Of a DNA stretch of 64,000 nucleotides, positions 21,231-33,300 are shown one piece after another. Below the pieces are notes generated by a model that saw nothing but the letters and a program-made list of their open reading frames with translations, did not search any database and was not told the origin of the DNA. The DNA lies in NCBI RefSeq assembly GCF_000143535.2, contig NC_037319.1:1488001-1552000 (forward strand), in the 5' to 3' direction. This DNA is from Botrytis cinerea B05.10. Its lineage: Eukaryota; Ascomycota; Leotiomycetes; Helotiales; Sclerotiniaceae. Position numbers and translations under genes: made by a program. The stretch's first letter is position 1, and the number at the start of each line of letters is the position of its first letter.

Positions 21231-22774
21231 AGCCTCGTCAACAATCGCCCAAATTAGACTTGCACTCAGATACAATCAAGGACACTTACACTTGCCTACA
21301 TGAGTGCACACCGGTAGTCTTCTTCCTTGCTGTGATACACTCATGCACCATTTATCACCCGTCGAGGCTATGATATGATAGCTTCGAAACACATCGTAAC
21401 ATCGGTAGCCCTCTTGATGTACGCGTTCATGCCTGCCCATAGATAGATACTCGAGTACATAGATGCCCCTTGGAACATTCTGTCGGCATCCTTGTGTGCC
21501 ATCGTCGCATTTCAGTATCAATCACACGTTCGCACCCGCATTCCATACAAGAAGATATAACCACACGATGCAGCCGTTGGCTGACTCGTGTACTTACTCT
21601 ATGCAATTCGAGATGCAGTCAACAGTCCATGATAGTCCAGTCAACCAGTCCGGAGCAAGGCATAAATCTAGACTGATCCTCCAACTTGGCCGTTCTTCCT
21701 CTCTCCCAGATTAATCTCACCACCCCCCCTCCCCCTTCGTAGCCCTCCATCCGTCCAACTTTTCCTCCCTCTGTAGCCATTTGCATCACATCACAGTACA
21801 GTGCAGTGCCCGCAGTCTTACTATATTTGCCCCCAGCGCGAGGATGTGTATGTGACTTGGAATAACTTCAAAAGTTTCAGTTATCCCACCAGATAAAATT
21901 AACCATACAAAATTTATACCAGAAAGAGATAAATCCCAGAAAAAGAAAGGAAAGGAGAGGAAAATCCGAATCACCGACATATCAAACGAAAATTAAAAAT
22001 TTCCCCTCCTCTCTTTCTGCTCGACTCTGTCTGGCTCTCACATCAAACTCATCTTATTTTTTTCTTCTGTTCCTGGCTCCACTGCTTGCTCTGTACGGCC
22101 GTTCTCGAACCTTTGACCTTTTTTCAAGGCGATAAACGAGAGCGCGCTTGTTGAAAATACAAGAGAAATCCGACAAGCCCGTAACAACTTCATCCCTCGA
22201 CTTGACAACCACGAAATCTTTTCGAGTCGACAAAGATTACTTTGCGAAAATCCATCGACGATTCTTAAGACGAGATTATCGCATCCTTTGCGACACACGC
22301 GGCGATTCCATAATTCAAAAAAGACCGGTGAATAAATCATAACAAATCACCTCTTTTTCATATACCTGTTTACTCAGAGTTCTGTTCAGCTTAATACAGT
22401 TGGCGACTTCTCGAGCCCAATTCGTTAACACTGCCACAACATCACGACATCAAGAAGAATACTCCTTGAAGAGCAATTTTGACGTGGTTTTCATCAAAGA
22501 AATCCATTGAGGCGGATTCAACTTCATTGTAAGCTATTCACACCCTCCCGATTCTTGTTGAGCTCCGCTTCCAACATAATCAAAGGGCTCTATTTACATC
22601 AAGTTATCTTGGCTCAGACTGATTTATAACGCGCAGCAGATCCAGAAGTGAAGTGAATAAAGCCCTAGCGTAAACACATCCACGACCTTGCAGTCCACTG
22701 TCTTTTGACATCCACCTGCGGCGGATTACATTACAACACCTCCAGTCAAATTCTCCTGAAGGAGGACAAACGCG

Positions 22775-23962
<1,188 letters not shown>

Positions 23963-25217
23963 AAATGATCAATTACGAACTTCCTTTTGTGTAGCAGGTT
24001 CGGACGCAGATAAGCTTAATTCGCGATTTTCCACGCAACGAATATCGCCCTCGATCAATATGCGCCCTTTCACCGATCGCTTCTCTTTGGGATCCGTCAT
24101 CTCACCAGACTTTTGCAAGTATCCTCCAGACCTCGATCTCGACCAAATATACCTATTTGCGCGACACCTTCCGCATCCTACCTTTCGTTTCCTTATTCCT
24201 CTCATTGCCAAATGCGACTTTGTACACAACAACTTTTCCGTTACGCTTTTCGATCACTAACACCAAGAATTCCACTCGATACGTTTTTCCCAACGACTTT
24301 CAGCCGAATCACGACCTTTTACTTTGAATTGACATGCCAGCATTTTCACGACATGACGATAGACACGTGGGACGTTATTCGGGCGAGATTCGGTTTTCGG
24401 GTATTGGCATTCGGATTTTGGGATTCTGGTTTTCATAGAAAGGCGGGAGGGGAATTTTCAGAGAAGGCTCATGACGGGTAACTCATAATATTTGTGTTCA
24501 TACGTTTGAGAAAGGGGGCAATTGATTGTGCCGGGCAACGAGATAAAGAAGGGAAAAGGGAAGGAAGGGTGTGCATGGGTTGAGCACAGAAAGCAGAAAA
24601 AATAACTCAACGATGCGAATTGTACCTTTGTTCTATGTAACTGACCTTTTTTTTTACTACACCTCATTGACTCTTTTCTGAGATGAGCTATGCGTGTTGA
24701 TGATTGATTTTATTTAATTTGGGTTTATGAGTGAAATCATGCTTGTTGAGAGTTTGTGTATGTTGAGAGGGATAGTGTGATGATGGTGAAGGGAATGTAT
24801 AAGCCACATGGGCAATTGCATGGTAGATTAGTCGAAGTCTCTTGAATCTTTTCCTTTGAAGTTCATTCTAGGTTGAAGCTTCTCCTAGCTTTAGCTCTGG
24901 CTTAGATTGGCCATAGCCTAATGTATACTTTCTTACTTGCTTAGGTTGCCGCCTGTCTTTGTTTAGTCTTGGCTTGTCTTCTTTGTGTGGGGGCACACAA
25001 TGTTATTACTGTTGTTACTGTTACTGTTATTGTTATTGTTATTGTTATTGTGATGATGGTTAGATTAGACCTTTTGATTGCAGAGATACTGTGAGATGGA
25101 TGGATAAGTGTAGGTAGATAGGTAGGTAGGTAGGTAGGGGCACAGCGGAGAAGGAGACGAAATGGTATGGATGGTGGATGTATGTAGCATGCAGCATGTA
25201 GTGCAAGAATAGAAGGT

Positions 25218-25252
25218 GGGAGATGGGAGATGGGGGAGGAGGGAGGAGGGAG
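25218..25252. repeat. Period-7 tandem array (GGGAGAT/GAGGGAG)
   Basis: Five purine-rich 7-bp units: two GGGAGAT, one GGGGGAG and two GAGGGAG. Confidence 0.75.
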
Positions 25253-25400
25253 GTGAACAATAAGATAGGATAGAATAGGATAGGAAGATCGTCCGGGGGT
25301 GCACAGACTGTACCGTGGGAAGGAGGAAGAAGGAAGAAAGAAAGAAAGAGAAAAAAAAAACTTTGAGTTCATTTGATTTGATTTGATTTGGGTCGGGTTG

Positions 25401-25421
25401 ATTTACAATTTGCAATTTGTA
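25401..25421. repeat. Period-7 tandem array (ATTTACA/ATTTGCA/ATTTGTA)
   Basis: Three 7-bp units differing by transitions, with the same TTTACAA core as the arrays at 2340 and 56732. Confidence 0.7.
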
Positions 25422-25663
25422 GTTCATGATGAGGTGATGAGGTGATTGAAGCAGGGAGGGGGGAGGGGGGAGGTTAAATTGCATATCGGCGGTGTCTGTC
25501 TGGTGGTAATATTAGCACTACAGTCAAGAGTGTCTGAAACTTCATGGGAGAGTGAGAGATGGATTTGTAGATCGCCTCGCCTTATTTCGTTTAATTTGAT
25601 GGTTTGAGTTGGTTTGGCTTGGGTCTGGTGGGCTAGCTTGATTTGGGTTGGGTTGGATTGATT

Positions 25664-25686
25664 TGGTTGGGTTGGGTTGGGTTGGG
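25664..25686 (+). repeat. TTGGG repeat with quadruplex-forming potential
   Basis: Four GGG runs at 25669, 25674, 25679 and 25684 separated by TT match the G3-N2 quadruplex pattern on the plus strand. It resembles some telomere-like repeats but is short, internal and not the usual fungal TTAGGG. Confidence 0.75.
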
Positions 25687-26341
25687 TTTTGGAAGAGAAA
25701 GAGAGAGGGGGGGGGAAAGTCAATTGAAATGAGGTTTGGATTGGCTTTTTGTGGTTTTGAGGGGATTCTGTGAATGGGGAGTATTGGGGAGTGGTAAGAG
25801 TGGTAAGTAGAGTGTGGATTGTGAATTGGGTTGAGTCTGCACTTAGATATGCTGGTGGATGTACTGATGGATGGATGGATCGGTGGGTGGGTGGGAGAGT
25901 AACAGGATTGGACTTTGGGAAGGGTATGGGAAGGAGGCATGTAGAAAGAGGATGGTCTAGATAGTAGTGGGTTTGGATTTGGACTTGGATGGGGGGGGGG
26001 GGTTAAGTGGTAGGTGTGTAATTTGGAGTGGAATGGTGGAGAGGAGAGGAGAGGCGGAGATGAAAGGATGAAGGGGAGAAAGGGTTGTTCATATATGTGA
26101 GTGTTAGAGTAGGATATGGTGTTGTAGGGATGCAGATATAGATAATCAAGTTAAAAGTAATAGAATCGCGGTTTTCAGAATGTGGACTTCACTAATTGAT
26201 CTAACGTAGGTAGACACTGTCCATTTTCTTCTCTGAAGCTTAGATATCTGATACCGCCAATATAGAACTCCTTTGTAGCCACCAAATGATATACATAAAA
26301 TGTTTTCAATTTTCATCTCTCATTCTCGTGTGCTCCTATCC

Positions 26342-29300
26342 CTATTCCTCCTCATCCCAGACCCCCTCTAAATCCACATGTACCCTTACCTCCTTCTCAC
26401 CCATAACCCTCCATATATGCTTCAACTGTTTGTTAACCTCTTCGTCTTTGCTAATCTTGTCCTTTCTTCCATCGTTACCATCGTCATCACCCATCTCACA
26501 TATTCTCTCAAATCCAGCCATATAGATCCCCTTACACCACGGCGTCCTCGCTATCGCTTGCTTCCAAAGCTCTACTATTCCATTTGCTTTGCAATTCATT
26601 TCCTCCCTGGCATTTTCCCTGCTGGAGGATCCTGATTGAAGGATTAAAGCTTTTGAGGATGACACGGATGTAGATGAGGACGAGGAGGGAAGAAACTGAG
26701 GGTATACATCACAGAACAATAGATACAATCTCCAAAGAGCACTCGAACTTGCGAGTCCAGAATCCAAATTTGATTTTGAACCTTTAATATTTAATGCCGA
26801 AACAAATGTTGAGTTTATCGTATTGAGGTTTGGAGATGCAGATTGAGTATTCTGGAGATAGTGGTGGATAATATTGAGGTAGAGGGGTAAAATATTATGA
26901 GTTGAAGAATTCGAGCCATGCAAAAGATCAGAAAACAAAGTACTCAGAGTAACTGGGCTCACAAGTTTCGTAATTCCAATTGTCGGAGATGTGAGGAGGG
27001 AAAAGAAAATCGTATTGTTTGGGAATAAGCGTAGTGAGGTGGTGAGTTGTGAATGAAGGGTTTGAGGACGATAGGGGCCAGACTTTGCGTGGTGGTGTAG
27101 CAAACGGGCTGTGGATTGGTGGAGGAGGGATAGGGGATAGGCTAATTGTGGAGATGTCAAGCGAGAAGAAAGCTGGGTGGAGAAGGCAGTGAGAATTTCG
27201 AGAGCGGAGGTGATGTTTCCTTGCTGAGGGGACTGGGGCGCGCTTGTGGAGGAGGTGGTTAGGTACTTGAGGAGGGCAAGGAGCTCCGTGTACAGGACTG
27301 CGTGTGTATGATTTTGCGTGGTAAGGAAATAGTCGCGGGCGGAGGAGAGATGTTGTTGGGTTTTGAGGAGGGCGGTTGGAGTTGTTTCGGTGGAGGTGGT
27401 TGGTTTGGGAATACCGTGAGGGATTGAGAGGAGGTGCGAAAGTGCAGTTTCTCTGGCCCCGGTTGAGATGTTTGCCCATATCAGGCTTTTCCAGAGGTGC
27501 ACTGAATCTTTGTTGTCGTTGAGTTCTGGCGCAGAGGTCATGGATTGATTCATCCCTAAAGCTGCAGTGTAGATTCCATTTGAGATTTCCTGGTTGCCTT
27601 TTGACCATTCGATCATAGCGTATGCATTGTAAAGTTTTAGACTGGAGGAATGTTGTTTGATGATAGTCTTAGCGACCTTCTTGATGGTGACTGGCTCGTT
27701 TATCCATTCAAATGCCATGTAGTATTCGGCGAGATCTTCTATTGGATATGATTGTGTGAGTTGTTTTAAAGTGTTGCGAACCCATGAATAAGAAATAGGT
27801 CCATTGTCCTCATTACCGTATACTTCTCGCCATGGCTTAAAGCTACTGAACCAGCCATTGCTAAACATAGATTCTGGAGCTATTGCGAGATTCGCTGTAG
27901 GGGTTTCAAAGACTGACGACACTTTCGTTTCTTCACCCTCGATCGATTCCTCAGTAGACTTTTTCTTCAAGTACTTCTCTTTGACCCATCCAGAATCATA
28001 GTCGAGCATCTCATTATATAAGCAAGAATCATGGCCCCAATCCACACTTGACTCGTGATCTTGAGTGGGCATAGAAGGCAAATGACAGAATATCAAAAGC
28101 GCATTCAAGAGAGATCTTCGTAGGTACTCAGCAGATCTTGGCAGTCGCACAAGAAAATTATCGATATCAGTGAACAGAATGACTCTATAAGGATCATCTT
28201 CCACAGTATCATCCATGGTTCTTGCAGGAACCCTAGAAGCTTTGCTACGAGAAGATTCTGCGATGACCCAGCTTTGAAAGAGGTCTTGGCCATTGAGTGA
28301 CATCTCTGGTTCATCGGTCTGAGCAGTTGGGACCTTTGAGTCATCTCCTGTTGCTGCAAATACTTTCCAGCCCAGAGAGCCTGGTTCCCCAACCCGTGGA
28401 ACTTCTGCCTCCCAAAACTCACCGAATAGTTCAACTGTTCTGTTTTCAACCGGCCCTGACGCCTCATGCTCAGTGTGTACAGATATTTGTCCTTCAAAAT
28501 TTATCTCCAAAACACCTTGCCATATTGCCACTGCGAGTTCTGTGAAGCCTGATTCACGGATGAAAATAGTAGCCCTGAGCACTACATATAGGAGCTGCTC
28601 GTAAAGTAGTTTCACAGAGCCCCATTCTGGCGCGGCGCTGATCTTATCCTTCAGAGAACGAATCCTACTAAGGAATACTTCACGTACATCCTCATATCTA
28701 AAGGTTAAAAAGTTACTTTGCCTGAAATCTAAGTACTTTTTCCATAAGACGAGACTATTGATGTTGTCCTTTGCAATTTGTGCCCATCGCTCAGCTTGAA
28801 CCTTTATTTCCCAAATCTTTGCACCCTCCGCCATCAGGCCAAGAAGTAGTTTTTCGCGGTCCTGTAGGTCGTGGATCTTGTCCAAAGCTTTTTCGTACAT
28901 GTGAATTTTAATGTCCGCCGTACTTCTAATCTCTGCATTAGTGATACGACGACGTTCATCCCCTGCTTTGAGAAGCGTATCTTGATGCTCAATCAATGCA
29001 AGCCACGCATCTACATCATTTGGAGCCCCCTCTATTCTTCTGGATAGCTCTATATTCTTCTGTTTGATTGAAGACTCAAGTCTCATAGTTCTACCGGCAT
29101 CTGACCCTGAAGAATCACTATCTGAAGCATACTGGAAAGCGTCATCCTGAGGTTGATTAGACGTTTTGGCTTTCCCTTGTATTGAACGGTAATGAGTATC
29201 ATCATGGTCAGATTCGGAATTTGAGCCTAGTTCTCGATCCACTCTCTTTCGCTTTTTACCTCTACTAGTCTGCAGTGGAACAAAATCCTCATCATGTAAA

Positions 29301-30019
29301 AAAGCCTTCTCGGCCAGAACTTCTGAACGGATCTTCAAAAGACGAGGTCTGTCTCTCTCCACTTTAGAAAAGATGTATTTCTCTCGGTTATTGTATCTGA
29401 AGTCTCTCAAATTTGCAAGTACAATGCCCTTATCATCTGAATGTTCTCTGTCAATTTTTGTGTCTTGAGGTGCACCAAGAACGCGACCCGCCCCAATTCG
29501 ATGAAATGGTGGGACACTGTAGCGGTGATTGCTTCCGTATAGCAGGTTCTTCACATCTCCTTTTCTGTCAACAACATAAATGTCAGAGGCAGTTTCGGAC
29601 CCCAAGACATCTGATTGATGTTTGATGGGCACCTCGTCAGAGCTTCTTTGAATTTGCTCCTCATTCAGAGGCCGTCGACTATTAGACCGTCGGTCATCTC
29701 TACTCCGAGATCTACGGCGGGAGCTATATCCTTCATCGCTTTCCTTCTCTCTAGTTCTATGCTTCTCTCGACTGTGTGATCTGTGGCTGGAGTCACGTGC
29801 ATGCGACTTCTCCTTGCTCCTGGATCTATGGTGCTCTCTGCTTCTGGATCTGTGATGCCGACGATGATTTCTTGGTCGTTCTTCTTTCTGGGCATATTGT
29901 TGACTTCTTGTCGCTAATTTGGGTTTATCCTCCTTTTCGGGGTCGATAGCTGCGACAGTGCTAGAAGGTTTTGACCGGAAAGATGCGAATTTGGGAACGG
30001 GAGGATTTGCTTCCGTCAT
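26342..30019 (-). CDS. NRDE2: NRDE2 family nuclear RNA-processing protein
   Basis: A single exon of 1225 residues. NRDE2 proteins (fission yeast Nrl1) are nuclear, bind the Mtr4-type helicase and act in RNA surveillance, splicing and heterochromatin or RNAi-linked silencing. The N-terminus is disordered, with an Arg/Ser-rich block at about residues 50-118 (HRSRSREHHRSRSKEK). The conserved NRDE-2 segment begins around the SRRIEGAPNDVDAWLALIEHQ region and runs through HAT/TPR-like helices (WAQIAKDNINSLVLWKKYL, YEDVREVFLSRI). The C-terminal third is helical, with Ser/Thr-rich linkers. The ATG at 30019 (MTEANPPVPKFASFRS) is used because upstream in-frame sequence contains no ATG. TTTTTTGCAG just upstream may be the acceptor of a 5' UTR intron. 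It is divergent from UTP10, 310 bp away. Confidence 0.9.
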   Translation of the reverse strand: MTEANPPVPKFASFRSKPSSTVAAIDPEKEDKPKLATRSQQYAQKEERPRNHRRHHRSRSREHHRSRSKEKSHARDSSHRSHSREKHRTREKESDEGYSSRRRSRSRDDRRSNSRRPLNEEQIQRSSDEVPIKHQSDVLGSETASDIYVVDRKGDVKNLLYGSNHRYSVPPFHRIGAGRVLGAPQDTKIDREHSDDKGIVLANLRDFRYNNREKYIFSKVERDRPRLLKIRSEVLAEKAFLHDEDFVPLQTSRGKKRKRVDRELGSNSESDHDDTHYRSIQGKAKTSNQPQDDAFQYASDSDSSGSDAGRTMRLESSIKQKNIELSRRIEGAPNDVDAWLALIEHQDTLLKAGDERRRITNAEIRSTADIKIHMYEKALDKIHDLQDREKLLLGLMAEGAKIWEIKVQAERWAQIAKDNINSLVLWKKYLDFRQSNFLTFRYEDVREVFLSRIRSLKDKISAAPEWGSVKLLYEQLLYVVLRATIFIRESGFTELAVAIWQGVLEINFEGQISVHTEHEASGPVENRTVELFGEFWEAEVPRVGEPGSLGWKVFAATGDDSKVPTAQTDEPEMSLNGQDLFQSWVIAESSRSKASRVPARTMDDTVEDDPYRVILFTDIDNFLVRLPRSAEYLRRSLLNALLIFCHLPSMPTQDHESSVDWGHDSCLYNEMLDYDSGWVKEKYLKKKSTEESIEGEETKVSSVFETPTANLAIAPESMFSNGWFSSFKPWREVYGNEDNGPISYSWVRNTLKQLTQSYPIEDLAEYYMAFEWINEPVTIKKVAKTIIKQHSSSLKLYNAYAMIEWSKGNQEISNGIYTAALGMNQSMTSAPELNDNKDSVHLWKSLIWANISTGARETALSHLLSIPHGIPKPTTSTETTPTALLKTQQHLSSARDYFLTTQNHTHAVLYTELLALLKYLTTSSTSAPQSPQQGNITSALEILTAFSTQLSSRLTSPQLAYPLSLLHQSTARLLHHHAKSGPYRPQTLHSQLTTSLRLFPNNTIFFSLLTSPTIGITKLVSPVTLSTLFSDLLHGSNSSTHNILPLYLNIIHHYLQNTQSASPNLNTINSTFVSALNIKGSKSNLDSGLASSSALWRLYLLFCDVYPQFLPSSSSSTSVSSSKALILQSGSSSRENAREEMNCKANGIVELWKQAIARTPWCKGIYMAGFERICEMGDDDGNDGRKDKISKDEEVNKQLKHIWRVMGEKEVRVHVDLEGVWDEEE

Positions 30020-30329
30020 GATCACTAGCAAGGATTCAATCAATAGGATAGCCACCAATAACTGCAAAAAATACGTTCAATGAGGAAAGGCTGATCTATT
30101 ATGAATTTACTAATGGTTTATTTTACACAATGTTACTGTTGTAAACTTGGGACCTTACTCTTAAAGCAGCAGTATCATCGGGCCGAATATTTATCCGACC
30201 AAATTTTTCGATAACGATAGAGCTGGAAATTTTTATTGAGAAGTTTGAATGGAGGAAGCGTCGAGAAATAATATTCTTGAACTTCGATATGCCATAATTT
30301 TATAACATTGTGGTATCGATAATCACACA
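30020..30329. promoter_or_regulatory. Bidirectional promoter between NRDE2 and UTP10
   Basis: 310 bp between two divergent ATGs. It has two AAATTTTT blocks, at 30201-30208 and 30227-30234. Read on the minus strand the first is CGAAAAATTTGG, close to the yeast ribosomal-RNA-processing element (core GAAAAATTT), which fits UTP10. No clear TATA box. Confidence 0.5.
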
Positions 30330-33300
30330 ATGGCTTCTTCACTTAAAGCACAGTTGGCGCAAATTGCGACCAATTCAACTAATTCATTAAATCTCAAGGC
30401 GCAAAAGGCTTCGCATTCAAAGTCTCTGATTTTTGAGCCTAGAGTTGCGGCATCACAAAGTTTCGACACACTCTACACATTATGCCACGAAGGATTTCAA
30501 GAATTATGTCTACTCGATGGTCGGTTTCTCGAGTTTCAGAAGACAATCTTCAGCGAGCAAAGCCAGACCGTGGATCGTACTCAGCTGCCCGTGGCAGAGA
30601 TTTCCGAATTAGACAAACGGCTGGAAGCATTCTTGGGATTAGTCGGTGGCCGATTACGTTTGAATCCAGCAATCAAAGCAGTTGAATGGTTGGTGAGAAG
30701 ATTCAGGTATGCCTCTTGAATTCCAACCCATTGTTCTTGGAACTAATTCATGCAGAATTCACGAGTACAATACATCCTTTCTCTTGACAACTTTCTTACC
30801 CTACCATACCTTACCTATATTTACCACACTACTTTCGATAATACCCTCGAAGATTCCGGCAGAGTATCAATTTTTAGCACCATATGTTCGATCCTTGACC
30901 CAACCACAAAGAAGGCCAATTGTCACAGCTGCGACTGATAGCACTATTTTTGCTTCGACACTCAATGCATATGTTTTGCGTGTTTGTAAAGCCAGACAGC
31001 ATTATCCTGCTATTATAGCTTTTTGGGCAGGTATCATGACTGAGGCTACGAGTAATATGCTGGACAAGGCCCGCTCTGGGAGAAGAGGAGTTCAACAACA
31101 AAACGAACAGGATGTGATAATGAGATTGCTACCAACACTCAACGAAGGTCTTTCGATGCAAAAGGTCCCGGACTTGCGAATTGGGTGTTACATGATCTTG
31201 TCAATCTTAGCTTCCAAAGGAGGATTGGACGACAAACTCCTGACAGCAATGATGGAAGCATTGGTCCTTGGTTGGACTAACGAAACTGTTCGTCCGGGCT
31301 TGGTCTGTCTTTCAATTTTGGCACAACACAGGGGCGCAAAGCAGATCACAAGACGGGTAACAAAAGAGCTGCTCAAGGTTCCGGATCTTGCAACTCAATT
31401 GATCGAACTAGGAAAGGAGCGACGAATCGACCGACTTTCTAATGGACTATGTCTTGCCCTTGTTGACAGAATAAGTAAAAGCGGAGAGGTTCAAGGTCTT
31501 CCAACAATCGAACAGATTGTGGAACATGGTCTTCTTAGCGATGCGCAAACTTCTGTGGTTGTGAAACATCTTCTCCTAGTGGCGCATCGTGTCGATGATG
31601 CTACAGATTCCGAGAAGAGCACCCGAGCGCATCTCGCATCATCTCTTGTTGCGCTGACACAACTTTCTGGTCACGTAGGGACTGTTATTCAAGGTGCATT
31701 GAAAGAGACCGATGTCGATATGGATGAATTAGAACTGAAGCTTTCCGCCACAATTAGACGAATAGAAACTGCAAAAGAGGAAGATGAGGATGTGGTAATG
31801 GGAGATGATGACGCGAAAACAGAATCTCGACCTGATTTCCGGCAACTAATTGAAAAACTTCCGCAAAGCAGTTCTAAGGAGACCTCATTCTTAATGCATG
31901 GTGCTTCTCGCATCTACCAAGATTTGTGTCAAGCGTTTTTGGTCGCTGCGGTTAATGCCGGCGACTTGGATATATTTGATGAGCTACCTATCTTAAATCG
32001 CGCAAGTGCCTTGGAAAAAACTCTGTATCTCACATTTTACATTAGAATCTGGTGTGGCCCTTACCCGGTCATGGCCCGAGTTTCTGCACTTCACTTGGTC
32101 GCTCGATACCTATCAGGACATGAAAATGCAGGCGTGGATATTCAAGGAATCATACCTTATGCAATCTCAGCGCTTGCAGATCCTGCGCCCAAGGTTCGTC
32201 GTGCCGCAGCAGAGCTTATTCTCAAAATTGAGACATTTTATCCGGCTGGTGCAATTACAAAGAAATCCTCGAGCTCCCGCCAACAATGGGCATTCGATGA
32301 TATCTATGGCCCAGGTGAGGAAACTCAAGAGACGAAATGGTTGTCAATTGATAACGCTACTCGTCTTTTGAGAGAGGTTTTGGTTCCAGCTTTGGAAGAA
32401 TGTGTTCTCGATAAAACCCACATTGAGTCCGTAGTGGAACAGTCTTTGAACAGTCCTCGTGCTTCTGCAGAGTCCAACAAGAAGAGTGATGCACGATTAA
32501 CTCAAACTGCCCGCGCCTCGATTTTGTCATTTCTATCTAGTCACGTCATTCATACCCCCGTGTACTCCGCCAAGCTCAGACTTCTTGTCATTCTCAACCA
32601 CGTTCGTAGCATTGCTAGCACTACTAGAACCAAGGTTCTACTTCCAGTGCTTCAACAATGGGCATCCCTCAGTCCAGAAGTAGCATTGCAACACTCGAAT
32701 GATGAACAATTTGCTATGGCAGACTTCGATAAGCAAGCAGCTGCGACCGTTGTGGCTAATGACAAAGAAGGCTTGCAATTCTTCACTCAAATTGTGCACG
32801 GCGAAATCGCTTCGAATCGCCCTACCCTTCTTGAGGCCATATTTGCAAGACTACGTGAGATGTGGACGTCTTTGAAAGGTGATGTGCAGCTGCAGACAGC
32901 TCAAATGTTGATGGATGCTTCCCAATCTTCATCTGAGGGATCTACCAAATCAGCGGAAGAAGCCTTAGAACTATTGCGAAACGCTCCTCTCTCAACAGAA
33001 ATTCTCCTTTCTTTCCTCGATCAATTACCTACGACGGCGAAACTTACAGATGCTCCGCCTGCAAGTAAAAGACGGCGAACTAGCCACGGCGAAGTTGCTA
33101 GAACTTCTTTACAGGACCCCAAACAACTTGCGGCTGCTATACGTCAAGTTACATTTGTGTTGCAACTCATCGATACTTCCGATCCAGGAAACCATCCAGA
33201 ACTTCTCAAGGGTCTTTTCAACACCTTGGCAGAACTTCAACACTTCAAGGTCCAGGTTTCATCCGAGCTTGCATATCTCCAAGATCTAGTCTTGAATAGC

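Larger units (their letters stand above)
16515..22774. other. Large gene-poor region (6.2 kb)
   Basis: No convincing coding region on either strand. Contents include an (AGAAG)n run near 17495-17525, a period-7 array at 19824-19872, an 8-bp GAGAGTCA array at 21178-21230, and a C-rich stretch at 21720-21745. The last 700 bp before 22775 are probably the promoter and a long 5' UTR of the PP1 gene. Open frames in this region are short, A/T- or repeat-biased and mutually inconsistent. Non-coding RNA genes cannot be excluded from sequence alone. Confidence 0.55.
23963..26341. other. Convergent intergenic region, G-rich on the plus strand
   Basis: 2.4 kb between the ends of PP1 and NRDE2. From about 24940 the plus strand is strongly G/T-biased and packed with simple repeats: TTATTG units (25020-25050), GGTA units (25110-25137), period-7 arrays (25218 and 25401), TTTGA units (25368-25390), a G-rich run (25453-25474), TTGGG units (25664-25686) and a G run at 25991-26002. 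No coding region is supported. Confidence 0.65.

Noticed and set aside
25664..25686. Telomere repeat or chromosome end
   Set aside because: The unit is TTGGG and not TTAGGG, the array is about 23 bp, and it is flanked by ordinary genes on both sides.
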